From Candidatus Epulonipiscium sp. (lineage in GTDB: Bacteria > Bacillota > Clostridia > Lachnospirales > Cellulosilyticaceae), in the NCBI GenBank assembly GCA_012518255.1, contig JAAYSX010000028.1:1-59035 (forward strand): a stretch of 59,035 nt of DNA, read 5' to 3'. This document shows positions 36,267 through 44,798 of the stretch, one piece after another; within the stretch, counting starts at the first letter, position 1, and each line of letters begins with the position of its first letter. The position numbers and the translations under genes are program-made. The notes beneath the pieces are model-generated. The model ran no database searches. It was not told where the DNA came from and saw nothing but the letters and a program-made list of their open reading frames with translations.

Positions 36267-37224
36267 ATTGGATTCATTTACAGACTTAATAAAACATATT
36301 AAAGAAGCTACTAATATTCTAATAGCAGGGCACATAAGCCCAGATGGGGATGCCATTGGGGCTTGCTGTGCAATGGGATTAATTTTAAAGGAAATGGGTA
36401 AAAAATATGCTATTTTACTTGAAGATCCAAATCCTAAATATAATTACTTATTAGATATGGTTAATCTAGAATCCCAGATACCAGAAGAGGCGTGCGATTT
36501 ATTTATAGCCCTAGACTGTGCTGATATGGAGAGGCTGGGAGATTTTAAGGAAGCCCACAAGGAGGCTTTAATTACCTGGAATATAGACCATCATATTAGT
36601 AATACTAATTATAGTAAGTATAATTATGTTGATTCACAGGCATCATCAGCAAGTGAAATAGTGTATGACTTTTATGAAGAAACAGGGATTTCTATGAATA
36701 AGAACATTGCTAAATCTATTTATACAGGTATTGTATATGATACGGCAAGGTTTAAGCATAGTAACACTAGCCCAAAAACCTTAGATATAGCATCCAAGCT
36801 AATAGAGGAGCCCTTTGATTTTTCAGAAATAATAAGAAAATTATTTGATGAAAGACCGCTTATAACCCTTCAGTTACAGGGTGTAGTGTTAGGTAATATA
36901 GAAAGTTACTGCAATGATGCCCTTATAGTGTCCACCCTATCTATAGAAGAGGCAAATAAATATGGTGAAGGCACGGAAGATACAGGAGGAGTTGTAAATA
37001 TCCTCAAAAATACTAAAGGCAGTAAGGTAGCCCTTTTCCTATGCCAAAAATCCCAGGATGAGATTAAGCTAAGCTTAAGGTCAGAGGACCCATATGATGT
37101 GTGCAAGATAGCCCAGGAATTTGGTGGTGGTGGCCATACAAAAGCTGCTGGAGCTACTATTAATGGGACCATAGAAGAAGCCAAGGAACAGATAATGCCT
37201 AGGCTACTAGAATTATTTGAGTAA
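36250..37224 (+). CDS. nrnA: Bifunctional nanoRNase/pAp phosphatase NrnA (DHH family)
   Basis: DHH/DHHA1 phosphoesterase that degrades very short RNAs and pAp. The metal-binding motifs are GHISPDGDAIG, ALDCADMERLG, the name-giving DHHISN near residue 114, and the DHHA1 motif GGGGHTKAAGAT. The ATG 36250 overlaps rbfA by 17 bp but lacks a strong ribosome binding site; an in-frame TTG at 36268, after the rbfA stop, is an alternative start. The position between rbfA and truB is standard. Confidence 0.93.
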   Translation: MKVRNKLDSFTDLIKHIKEATNILIAGHISPDGDAIGACCAMGLILKEMGKKYAILLEDPNPKYNYLLDMVNLESQIPEEACDLFIALDCADMERLGDFKEAHKEALITWNIDHHISNTNYSKYNYVDSQASSASEIVYDFYEETGISMNKNIAKSIYTGIVYDTARFKHSNTSPKTLDIASKLIEEPFDFSEIIRKLFDERPLITLQLQGVVLGNIESYCNDALIVSTLSIEEANKYGEGTEDTGGVVNILKNTKGSKVALFLCQKSQDEIKLSLRSEDPYDVCKIAQEFGGGGHTKAAGATINGTIEEAKEQIMPRLLELFE

Positions 37225-37236
37225 GGAGCAAAAATA

Positions 37237-38151
37237 TTGAATGGTATTATTAATATTTATAAGGAACGTGGGTACACCTCCCATGATGTAGTTGCTAAAG
37301 CTCGTGGAATACTGGGAATAAGAAAAATAGGTCATACAGGTACGCTAGACCCAGAAGCAAGGGGGGTACTACCTATATGTATTGGTAAGGCTACTAAAGT
37401 TTCAGAGATTTTACTTAATGCAGATAAAAGATATACAGCCAATGTATGCCTAGGGGTTACAACCACAACAGAGGATGCAACAGGAGAAATAATCGAGGAA
37501 AAGCCTATAGATCTTACAAAAGAGCAAATAGAAGAAGTTGTGGGGTCTTTTATAGGACAATATGAGCAGGTCCCACCGATGTATTCAGCTCTTAAGGTTA
37601 ATGGTAAAAAGTTATATGAGCTAGCAAGGGAAGGTAAAGAAGTAAAGCGAAAAGCAAGGAAAGTAACAATTTATGAATGTAAGGTTGTGGAATATATTTC
37701 ACCATCTGAATTTGTTCTTGATGTAAAATGTTCCAAGGGTACTTATGTTCGTACACTATGTTCAGATATAGGAAATAAACTTGGTACGGGGGCCCATATG
37801 AAATCCTTACTTAGAACAGAGGTGGCAAACTTTAATCTATCAAACAGTATTACCTTATCCCAGCTAGAAGAACTAATGAAACAGGGTAGGGTAGAGTCTG
37901 TTCTAACAGAAATAGATAAGATGTTTTTAGATTTACCTAAATTACATGTAAAAACTAAGGGCAATAATTATTTATATAATGGAAATCAATTAAGTGAAGA
38001 TTTAATTATAGGGGACGTGGATACAAATCTACATAAGAAAGTTAGAATCTATGACTATGAAGGTGTGTTTGTAGGGATTTATACAATAAAGCAAAGGAGC
38101 TCTAATATTTATTTTATCCCACAAAAAATGTTTTTATCCCGTAACATATAA
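37237..38151 (+). CDS. truB: tRNA pseudouridine-55 synthase
   Basis: Forms pseudouridine 55 in the T-loop of tRNA. The catalytic aspartate is D38 in HTGTLDPEARGVLP; further motifs are KRYTANVCLG-like text, QVPPMYSALKVNGKKLYE-like segments and CSKGTYVRTLCSDIG. The start is TTG 37237 behind AAGGAG at 37224-37229. The C-terminal PUA-like domain, from about residue 240, reaches the usual total of about 300 residues. Confidence 0.95.
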   Translation: MNGIINIYKERGYTSHDVVAKARGILGIRKIGHTGTLDPEARGVLPICIGKATKVSEILLNADKRYTANVCLGVTTTTEDATGEIIEEKPIDLTKEQIEEVVGSFIGQYEQVPPMYSALKVNGKKLYELAREGKEVKRKARKVTIYECKVVEYISPSEFVLDVKCSKGTYVRTLCSDIGNKLGTGAHMKSLLRTEVANFNLSNSITLSQLEELMKQGRVESVLTEIDKMFLDLPKLHVKTKGNNYLYNGNQLSEDLIIGDVDTNLHKKVRIYDYEGVFVGIYTIKQRSSNIYFIPQKMFLSRNI

Positions 38152-38169
38152 AATACATGGAGCAAAAAA

Positions 38170-39093
38170 ATGAAGCATATACATGATAAAAAAAATATAA
38201 GACTATCAAATGAGAGTATAGTAATACTTGGAAACTTTGATGGGATTCATATTGGCCATCAAAAGCTTATTAAGGTTGCCAAGGAAGTTGCTAAAGAAGA
38301 AAACTTAAATACAGTATTATTTTCTTTTAATCCACATCCAACATGGGTTTTAGGGAATAATCCTAAGCCCATATTAATGACAAGGGAAGAAAAAAGAGAC
38401 AAGGTAGAGAAGCTAGGTATAGATACATATATAGAATATCCTTTTACCAAAGAGTTTGGACAAATGAAGGCACAAAGCTTTATAGAGGAAGTACTTATTG
38501 ATAAACTTAATTGTAAGGCAGTTACAGTTGGTAATAATTATTTTTTTGGCAAAAATAAAGAAGGTAATGTAGACTACCTTAGGAAGCTTGGGGAAAAATA
38601 CGGATATGATGTATATGCAGTTGATGAACTTAAAATAAATAATGAAATTGTATCAAGTAGCCTAATTAGAAAGTTAATCCTAAACGGTAAAATTGATTTA
38701 GCCAATAGCTTGATAGGGGAGCCATATAAGATAAAGGGTAATATTATAAAAGGAAACCAATTAGGACGCACTTTAGGATTTCCAACGGCTAATATTATGC
38801 CATCTGATACAAAGGTTTTGCCACCTAACGGGGCTTATATAAGTAAGGCCTATATTATGAATGAAGAATATTATGGCCTAACCAATATAGGATACAATCC
38901 CACTGTGAATGGCAAAAAGAGAATGGTAGAAACATGTATGTTTGATTTTTCAAGGGAAGTTTATGGAGAAAGCTTAACTGTTGAGCTATTAAATTATATT
39001 CGTCCTGAGGTTAAATTCAATTCTTTGGAGGAATTAACAAGCCAGCTTGAGGAAGATAAACATACAGCACTAAAATATATTAAAGAACTATAG
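38170..39093 (+). CDS. ribF: Bifunctional riboflavin kinase/FAD synthetase
   Basis: Converts riboflavin to FMN and FMN to FAD. The N-terminal nucleotidyl-transferase domain has GNFDGIHIGHQKL and SFNPHPTWVL; the C-terminal kinase domain has GRTLGFPTANI and NGAYISKAYI, with NIGYNPTVNG. 307 residues is normal. It is the last gene of the rimP operon before the independent rpsO promoter. Confidence 0.95.
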   Translation: MKHIHDKKNIRLSNESIVILGNFDGIHIGHQKLIKVAKEVAKEENLNTVLFSFNPHPTWVLGNNPKPILMTREEKRDKVEKLGIDTYIEYPFTKEFGQMKAQSFIEEVLIDKLNCKAVTVGNNYFFGKNKEGNVDYLRKLGEKYGYDVYAVDELKINNEIVSSSLIRKLILNGKIDLANSLIGEPYKIKGNIIKGNQLGRTLGFPTANIMPSDTKVLPPNGAYISKAYIMNEEYYGLTNIGYNPTVNGKKRMVETCMFDFSREVYGESLTVELLNYIRPEVKFNSLEELTSQLEEDKHTALKYIKEL

Positions 39094-39100
39094 ATATTGA

Positions 39101-39129
39101 TTTACAAAAAAAAATCTATATGATATAAT
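39101..39129 (+). promoter_or_regulatory. Sigma-A-like extended -10 promoter for rpsO
   Basis: TTTACA (39101-39106) and TATAAT (39124-39129) are 17 bp apart, and TGA just before the -10 makes an extended -10. Transcription would start near 39136, leaving a leader of about 85 nt. Confidence 0.7.
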
Positions 39130-39135
39130 AAATTT

Positions 39136-39220
39136 TGTTAATAGCCCTTGCTCGGAAACTGGATACTCCAACCAATTCTTGGCAATCGGCGTTTGTATAA
39201 TTATAAGGAGGATTTTTAAG
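39136..39220 (+). promoter_or_regulatory. Probable S15 autoregulatory leader of rpsO
   Basis: About 85 nt of G/C-richer sequence between the promoter and the rpsO start, standing out from its A/T-rich flanks, with short complementary blocks (for example TTGG at 39179-39182 with CCAA at 39169-39172). rpsO leaders that bind S15 are known in several bacterial groups; I cannot match the fold by eye, so function is inferred from position. Confidence 0.4.
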
Positions 39221-39484
39221 ATGACAAAGGAAAGAAAGCAAGAAATAATTAAGCAATTTGGTAGAAACGAAAACGATACAGGATCACCAGAGGTTCAAAT
39301 CGCTCTTTTAACAGAAAGAATAAATCAGTTAACAGAGCACCTTCGTACACACAAAAAGGACCACCACTCTCGTAGAGGTCTTTTAATGATGGTAGGTCAA
39401 AGAAGAGGATTACTTAATTACCTAATTGAAAACGATATAGTAAAATATCGTGAAATCATTGAGGAGTTAGGTATTAGAAAATAA
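39221..39484 (+). CDS. rpsO: 30S ribosomal protein S15
   Basis: 87-residue primary-binding small-subunit protein. Diagnostic text: [33 protein letters not shown]-type helix ([19 protein letters not shown]) and the terminal [15 protein letters not shown] 39221 has a strong AAGGAGG at 39205-39211. An upstream in-frame ATG at 39179 would add residues unlike any S15 and falls in the leader. A strong terminator follows, so rpsO is monocistronic with possible read-through to pnp. Confidence 0.97.
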   Translation: MTKERKQEIIKQFGRNENDTGSPEVQIALLTERINQLTEHLRTHKKDHHSRRGLLMMVGQRRGLLNYLIENDIVKYREIIEELGIRK

Positions 39485-39492
39485 TCTACTAG

Positions 39493-39521
39493 AAAAAGAG
39501 CGGTCGTATCCGCTCTTTTTT
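39493..39521 (+). terminator. Rho-independent terminator after rpsO
   Basis: GAGCGG (39498-39503) pairs with CCGCTC (39510-39515) around TCGTAT, with a flanking A-run and a following TTTTTT that extend the stem to 11 bp. It is a strong terminator in the + direction and, with the A5 on the other side, a weaker one in reverse. Confidence 0.92.
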
Positions 39522-39586
39522 ACAATTTAACTATTATTAGCAGTTTACACATATAAGAAAGAATAGATAAAGAAGGGAAAGTATAG

Positions 39587-41698
39587 ATGATGAAAACCTA
39601 TTCAACAGAACTAGCTGGAAGAAGATTAGAAGTGGAAATTGGAAAGGTGGCTGAGCTTGCTAACGGATCCGCTATGGTAAGATATGGGGATACAGTGGTT
39701 TTAGCTACAGTTGTTGCAAGTGATGAGCCAAGAGAAGGTATTGATTTTTTTCCGCTTAATGTGAATTACGAAGAAAAGCTATATGCTGTAGGAAGAATTC
39801 CAGGAGGATTTATTAAAAGAGAAGGAAGACCTACAGAAGCAGCTATATTAACATCAAGAGTTATAGACAGGCCACTACGCCCATTATTCCCAGAAGACTA
39901 TTATAACGATGTAGTTTTAACTTTAACAGTGCTCTCAGTGGACCAGGACTGTAGCCCAGAAGTAGCAGCAATGATAGGAGCATCCATAGTACTTGATATT
40001 TCAGATATCCCATTTGCAGGCCCACTAGGTTCTGTACATGTAGGATATATAGATGGTGAGTATGTAATTAACCCTACACTAGAGCAAAGAGAAGTTAGCG
40101 ATATGGCCCTTACAGTATCCTCAACTAAAGATAAGGTAATGGCAATTGAAGCTGCAGCTAATGAACTATCTAACGAGGTAATGTATGAGGGAATTATGTT
40201 TGCCCACGAAGAAAATCAAAAAATAGTAAGCTTTATTCAAACTATTAAGGATGACTGTGGTTTAGAAAAAGCCCAATATGAAACATCTAAAGTTTCTGAA
40301 GATATTTACCAAGATATTGCAACACTAATTGGCGATAAAGAAATGGAGGATGCAGTATTTACTGATGATAAAGAAACAAGATCAAAGCAATTAGGCGAGT
40401 TAACAGATAGGGTTATGAAGCAGCTAGAAGAGAAAGAAATGGAAGAGCATATAGAGCGCTTTGAGGAATGCTTTAATGAATTTGAGAAGCAAACTGTAAG
40501 ACGTATGATATTGGAAGATGGTAAGCGTCCAGATGGAAGGAAACTAGATGAAGTAAGACCTCTAAGCTCAGAGATTGATATATTACCTAAGACACATGGT
40601 ACAGGACTATTTACACGTGGTCAAACCCAGGTACTTTCAGTAATAACCCTAGCCCAGCTTACAGAAATGCAATATTTAGATGGACTAGACGAACTAGATG
40701 TTGAAAAAAGATATATGCATCACTACAACTTCCCACCATACTCTGTTGGAGAAGCTAGAGCACCAAGAAGCCCAGGTAGACGTGAGATTGGACATGGTGC
40801 CCTATCAGAAAAGGCACTACTACCAGTACTACCAGATAAAGAAGAGTTCCCGTATGCTATAAGGGGGGTATCAGAGATCCTAAGTTCTAATGGTTCCACA
40901 TCACAAGCTAGTATATGTGCGTGTTCATTATCACTTATGGCAGCAGGAGTACCTATTAAGTCCCCAGTAGCTGGAATATCTGTAGGACTTGTAACAGGTG
41001 AAACAGATGATGATTTTGTTTTGCTTACTGATATTCAAGGTTTAGAAGATTTCTATGGCGATATGGACTTTAAAGTAGCAGGAACTAAAAATGGGATAAC
41101 TGCTATCCAAATGGATATGAAAATTCAAGGCCTAACTAACGAAATAATTAAAGGAGCCTTAGAAAATACACAAGCTTCAAGGGAAGTAATTCTTGCTAAT
41201 ATGAATGAAGCAATCTCAGAGCCAAGAGCTGAAGTTTCAGAAAACTCACCAAAAATTGTGAAGATTGATATAGACCCAGAGAAAATAAGCGAAGTAATAG
41301 GGCCAAAAGGTCGTATGATTAATCAAATTATTGATGAAACAGGCGTAAAAATTGATATTGAAGATGATGGACAAGTATATATCTGCGGAACAGATGATGG
41401 AAAGGTTCAAGAAGCAGTAGAAATTATAGAAGGAATAACAAGGGAAGTACAAGAGGGAGATGTATACGAAGGTACAGTTAAGAAAATAATGAATTTCGGA
41501 GCCTTTGTAGAGATACTTCCAGGTAAGGAAGGGCTTGTTCATATTTCAAAGATTGCCCATGAAAGAATAGCCAATGTAGAAGATGTTTTAAGTGAAGGCG
41601 ACAAGATAATGGTTAAGGTAATAGAAATAGATAGGCAAAATCGTATAAATCTTTCCCGCAAAGCAATGCTAGCTAACCCACAGGATAAAGATAACTAA
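39587..41698 (+). CDS. pnp: Polyribonucleotide nucleotidyltransferase (PNPase)
   Basis: Phosphorolytic 3'-5' exoribonuclease. The 703 residues have two RNase PH domains (first with [16 protein letters not shown], second with [17 protein letters not shown] containing the catalytic region), a helical linker (about 215-310), a KH domain ([16 protein letters not shown]) and an S1 domain ([17 protein letters not shown]). Two adjacent ATG codons, 39587 and 39590, are equally possible starts. It is separated from dut by only two bases. Confidence 0.96.
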   Translation: MMKTYSTELAGRRLEVEIGKVAELANGSAMVRYGDTVVLATVVASDEPREGIDFFPLNVNYEEKLYAVGRIPGGFIKREGRPTEAAILTSRVIDRPLRPLFPEDYYNDVVLTLTVLSVDQDCSPEVAAMIGASIVLDISDIPFAGPLGSVHVGYIDGEYVINPTLEQREVSDMALTVSSTKDKVMAIEAAANELSNEVMYEGIMFAHEENQKIVSFIQTIKDDCGLEKAQYETSKVSEDIYQDIATLIGDKEMEDAVFTDDKETRSKQLGELTDRVMKQLEEKEMEEHIERFEECFNEFEKQTVRRMILEDGKRPDGRKLDEVRPLSSEIDILPKTHGTGLFTRGQTQVLSVITLAQLTEMQYLDGLDELDVEKRYMHHYNFPPYSVGEARAPRSPGRREIGHGALSEKALLPVLPDKEEFPYAIRGVSEILSSNGSTSQASICACSLSLMAAGVPIKSPVAGISVGLVTGETDDDFVLLTDIQGLEDFYGDMDFKVAGTKNGITAIQMDMKIQGLTNEIIKGALENTQASREVILANMNEAISEPRAEVSENSPKIVKIDIDPEKISEVIGPKGRMINQIIDETGVKIDIEDDGQVYICGTDDGKVQEAVEIIEGITREVQEGDVYEGTVKKIMNFGAFVEILPGKEGLVHISKIAHERIANVEDVLSEGDKIMVKVIEIDRQNRINLSRKAMLANPQDKDN

Positions 41699-41700
41699 TA

Positions 41701-42150
41701 ATGGATGAACTAACCTTAAAAATAAAGCAGATAGATGGTGCAAAGGACCTTCCCTTGCCAGCCTATATGACTGAAGGGGCAGCAGGCATGGACTTATATG
41801 CGAATTTACCAGATAGGACAATTATATCTCAAGGTGAAATCAAAGTAGTTTCAACTGGTATCTGCATAGCTTTGCCAATGGGTTACGAGGCCCAGATAAG
41901 GCCTAGGAGCGGCTTAGCTGCAAAGTGTGGTATAAGTATAGTAAACAGCCCAGGAACCATAGATGCTGACTATAGGGGAGAGATAAAGGTTATCCTAATA
42001 AACCACGGAGATAAGGATTTTATAATTAATAGGGGAGATAGGATAGCCCAGATGGTTATAAATAAGATAGAAATAGTACATTTTAAAGTAGAAGAAATAT
42101 TAGATGATACTGAGCGTGGAAGTGGTGGTTTTGGCCACACAGGCCAATAA
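41701..42150 (+). CDS. dut: dUTP diphosphatase
   Basis: Trimeric dUTPase, 149 residues, hydrolysing dUTP to dUMP. All five motifs are visible: [36 protein letters not shown] and the C-terminal flap GSGGFGHTG. The gene follows pnp by two bases, so it is translated from the same message. A long inverted repeat closes the unit. Confidence 0.95.
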   Translation: MDELTLKIKQIDGAKDLPLPAYMTEGAAGMDLYANLPDRTIISQGEIKVVSTGICIALPMGYEAQIRPRSGLAAKCGISIVNSPGTIDADYRGEIKVILINHGDKDFIINRGDRIAQMVINKIEIVHFKVEEILDDTERGSGGFGHTGQ

Positions 42151-42153
42151 ATA

Positions 42154-42208
42154 AAGGTCATGTTTCATAAACCCTAGATGGGTAAATATGAAACATGACC
42201 TTATTTTT
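42154..42208. terminator. Bidirectional terminator between convergent dut and the F420-ligase-like gene
   Basis: AAGGTCATGTTTCATA (42154-42169) is perfectly complementary to TATGAAACATGACCTT (42187-42202); the 17-nt loop holds a nested stem ACCC/GGGT. TTATTTTTA follows on the + strand and T-rich TTTATTTATT on the - strand. The 16-bp stem is unusually long. Confidence 0.88.
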
Positions 42209-43394
42209 ATTGGTAACTATCGAAATAGCCCTGGATGTAGACTACAGGTGTACCTTTATCGCCACTGCCAGATGTTAGGTCTGATAGTGACCCCACAAGA
42301 TCTGTAAGTCTTCGGGGGGTAGTACCCATGGATTCATTGGAATCTTCATCTTTATCCACCCTATTGTTAATATAGTCATATAGGGCATCCTCTAATTCCT
42401 TGCCCTTAAGATGGGCAAAATCATTATCTGCAAGATATTTTAATTTGATTTCACTTGGTTTGCCTTCAAGGCCATCCGTATAGGCGGGTGAGACAACAGG
42501 GTCTGCAAGCTCCCAGATCTTGCCTATAGGATCTTTAAAAGCTCCATCGCCATAAACCATAACCTCTATGTGTTTACCAGTTTTTTCTTTGAATAAGGCT
42601 TGTATTTCATCCACTATAGGCTGGCAGTCCCTAGGGAACATTTTAATACTATTATCAGTTGCTAGGTTAGAGCCTAGAAGTCCATAATCAGGATTATAGC
42701 CATTGCCATCAATTGGGCTAGTTAGTATATCATCAAGTCCATAAATCTTACTAGCACCGTTCTCCTTTAAAATTCTTTTAGTCCTAGTTCGAGTATGAAT
42801 ATCACATACTAGGACTGATTTAGTGTAGTCCAAAATAGTGCGTGGATTATTAGATAGAATAATTTGGCACTGGGCTCCTGATTCCTCTATAATGGATTTA
42901 TAGTAAGCAATATAATCCATTCCAGTAAAGGCGTGTTTAGGGTAACCAAAATTATTTCTAAAATCTTCCTCGGTTAAGGTATCAGTCCAAGGATTTACCT
43001 TTTTCTCATCGAGCATATCAATATCTATTAGGTGGTTACCAACTTCATCAGCTGGATAACTAAGCATTAGTACAACCTTCTTTGCACCCTGAGCAATCCC
43101 TTTTAAGCACAAAGAAAAACGGTTACGGCTTAAAATAGGGAAAATTACACCTATAGTATCATCTCCAAATTTTGAATTTATATCTTTAGAAATAGCACTA
43201 ATATCTGCATAATTTCCCTGGGCCCTAGCAATAACTGATTCAGTTATACTTACTATATCCTTATCTTGTATTTCAAAATTTTCGGCTTTAGCTGCCTCTA
43301 ATATACTATCTACAACTATGCTTGGAACATCATCTCCCTCCTTGAAAATAGGGGTTCGAATACCTCTTGAAATTGTTCCTACTGTTCTTCCCAT
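42207..43394 (-). CDS. Coenzyme F420-0:L-glutamate ligase family protein of unknown role
   Basis: A 395-residue protein of the CofE/F420 ligase-like family. The N-terminal part has SRGIRTPIFKEGDD, DKDIVSITESVIARAQGN (the CofE-type active-site region) and GVIFPILSRNRFSLCLKGI; central segments include LSYPADEVGNHLID. Such long versions occur in many Clostridia that do not make F420, so the substrate is unknown and F420 should not be assumed. No other F420 gene is in the window. ATG 43394 (minus strand) follows AAAGGAGAG. The gene is alone, convergent with dut and divergent from the FAD protein. Confidence 0.8.
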   Translation of the reverse strand: MGRTVGTISRGIRTPIFKEGDDVPSIVVDSILEAAKAENFEIQDKDIVSITESVIARAQGNYADISAISKDINSKFGDDTIGVIFPILSRNRFSLCLKGIAQGAKKVVLMLSYPADEVGNHLIDIDMLDEKKVNPWTDTLTEEDFRNNFGYPKHAFTGMDYIAYYKSIIEESGAQCQIILSNNPRTILDYTKSVLVCDIHTRTRTKRILKENGASKIYGLDDILTSPIDGNGYNPDYGLLGSNLATDNSIKMFPRDCQPIVDEIQALFKEKTGKHIEVMVYGDGAFKDPIGKIWELADPVVSPAYTDGLEGKPSEIKLKYLADNDFAHLKGKELEDALYDYINNRVDKDEDSNESMGTTPRRLTDLVGSLSDLTSGSGDKGTPVVYIQGYFDSYQ

Positions 43395-43469
43395 TGCAAC
43401 TCTCTCCTTTAAATAGCTAACCTTGATGTTAGTACTTTATTTAGTATAAAACATTTAATTCCTACCTAT

Positions 43470-43499
43470 ACTATACACTAAAAATAAGGTAAATGTAAA
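43470..43499 (-). promoter_or_regulatory. Possible promoter of the F420-ligase-like gene
   Basis: On the minus strand, TTTACA (43499-43494) and TATAGT (43475-43470) are 18 bp apart, about 75 bp upstream of the start codon. The match is moderate. Confidence 0.4.
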
Positions 43500-43530
43500 A
43501 TAAATCATTATAAATACTAATTATAAACTA

Positions 43531-43539
43531 TGTTATAAT
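43531..43539 (+). promoter_or_regulatory. Extended -10 promoter for the FAD protein/ABC-F pair
   Basis: TGTTATAAT (43531-43539) is a perfect extended -10 element about 27 bp before the TTG start. No good -35 hexamer lies at 17 bp, which extended -10 promoters can lack. Confidence 0.5.
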
Positions 43540-43565
43540 ATAAAAAGAATAAAGAGGTGATTTAA

Positions 43566-44798
43566 TTGACAGAATATGATGCTATAGTTATTGGTGGAGG
43601 TCCGGGAGGTTTATTTGCTGCTATACAAATAAGTTATTTAGGCAAAAAGGTACTACTACTAGAAAAAAATAATACGGCAGGCAGGAAGCTCCTACTTTCC
43701 GGGGCAGGCCAGTGTAATCTTACCCAAGCAGGTAAGATTGAAGACTTTTCTAAGAATTATGGTGACAACTATAAATATATAAAAACTTCACTTGAAAACT
43801 TTACAAATGCTGATACAATTGATTATTTTGAGAAGAGGGGACTAAAGCTAGAAATACAAGAAAACAAAAAGGTCTTTCCTAAAAGTAGGGAGGCTAACCA
43901 TGTTTTAAATTTATTACTTAATGAATGTAAGAAAAACAATGTTCATATTAATTATCAAGAGGAAGCAAGAGAAGTAGTAGTAGAAGATAAAAAATATCTT
44001 GTTAAGACAAATAGGGATAGTTATATAGCAAAACACCTTATTATTGCAACAGGCGGATTATCATACCCTAAAACAGGCTCAACGGGAGATGGCTACAAAT
44101 TTGCATATAATTTGGGGCATAAGGTTATTAAACCTTTGCCTGGCTTAACCTATGTTGAAATTGAAAAATTTCCTTTTAGGGAACTAGCTGGCATATCCCT
44201 AAAGGATTTACCTATAACAGTTTGGCGGGATAATAAAAAGATAAAAGACATTAGGGGGGATCTTATCTTTACTCATAAGGGCCTATCCGGGCCAGCCATA
44301 TTAAATAATTCAAGATATATGCAGGCCAGGGATAAAATTTATCTTAACTTTATAGGGAAATATACAAGCAAAGAATTTAATAAGAAGCTTGTAAAAGAAA
44401 TAGATAGTAGGGGCGGAGACTTTATAATAACTATTTTAAGGCAATATAATTTACCTAAAAGGCTTATAGATTTTATTCTAGATTACTATAATATAAATGG
44501 TGAAACTAAGTGCGCCCAGATTAATAAGGAGGTTAGGGGCCTAATAGTTAGTGGCCTAACCAAATTTCCCTTGACAATATCACAAATGGGTGGATTTAAT
44601 GTTGCTATGGTTACGACTGGTGGTATTAGTATGAAAGAAATAAATCCAACTACTATGGAGTCAAGAATTAATAAGAACCTATATTTTGTAGGTGAAGTTA
44701 TAGATGTAGATGGAGATACTGGAGGATATAATATACAAGCAGCACTATCTACCGCTAAGCTGTGTGCAGATAGTATTAAAACAAAGGGGGAAAAATGA
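43566..44798 (+). CDS. HI0933/YhiN-family flavoprotein (NAD(P)/FAD-dependent oxidoreductase)
   Basis: A 410-residue FAD protein of the HI0933 (YhiN/BaiN) family. The N-terminal dinucleotide fold reads AIVIGGGPGGLFAAIQ, the family motif GRKLLLSGAGQCNLT follows, and the C-terminus has GEVIDVDGDTGGYNIQAALSTAKLCA. The middle includes TGGLSYPKTGSTGDGY and FTHKGLSGPAILN. The physiological substrate of most members is unknown. The start is TTG 43566 with AAAGAGGTG at 43550-43558. It overlaps the ABC-F gene by 4 bp (ATGA). Confidence 0.88.
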   Translation: MTEYDAIVIGGGPGGLFAAIQISYLGKKVLLLEKNNTAGRKLLLSGAGQCNLTQAGKIEDFSKNYGDNYKYIKTSLENFTNADTIDYFEKRGLKLEIQENKKVFPKSREANHVLNLLLNECKKNNVHINYQEEAREVVVEDKKYLVKTNRDSYIAKHLIIATGGLSYPKTGSTGDGYKFAYNLGHKVIKPLPGLTYVEIEKFPFRELAGISLKDLPITVWRDNKKIKDIRGDLIFTHKGLSGPAILNNSRYMQARDKIYLNFIGKYTSKEFNKKLVKEIDSRGGDFIITILRQYNLPKRLIDFILDYYNINGETKCAQINKEVRGLIVSGLTKFPLTISQMGGFNVAMVTTGGISMKEINPTTMESRINKNLYFVGEVIDVDGDTGGYNIQAALSTAKLCADSIKTKGEK

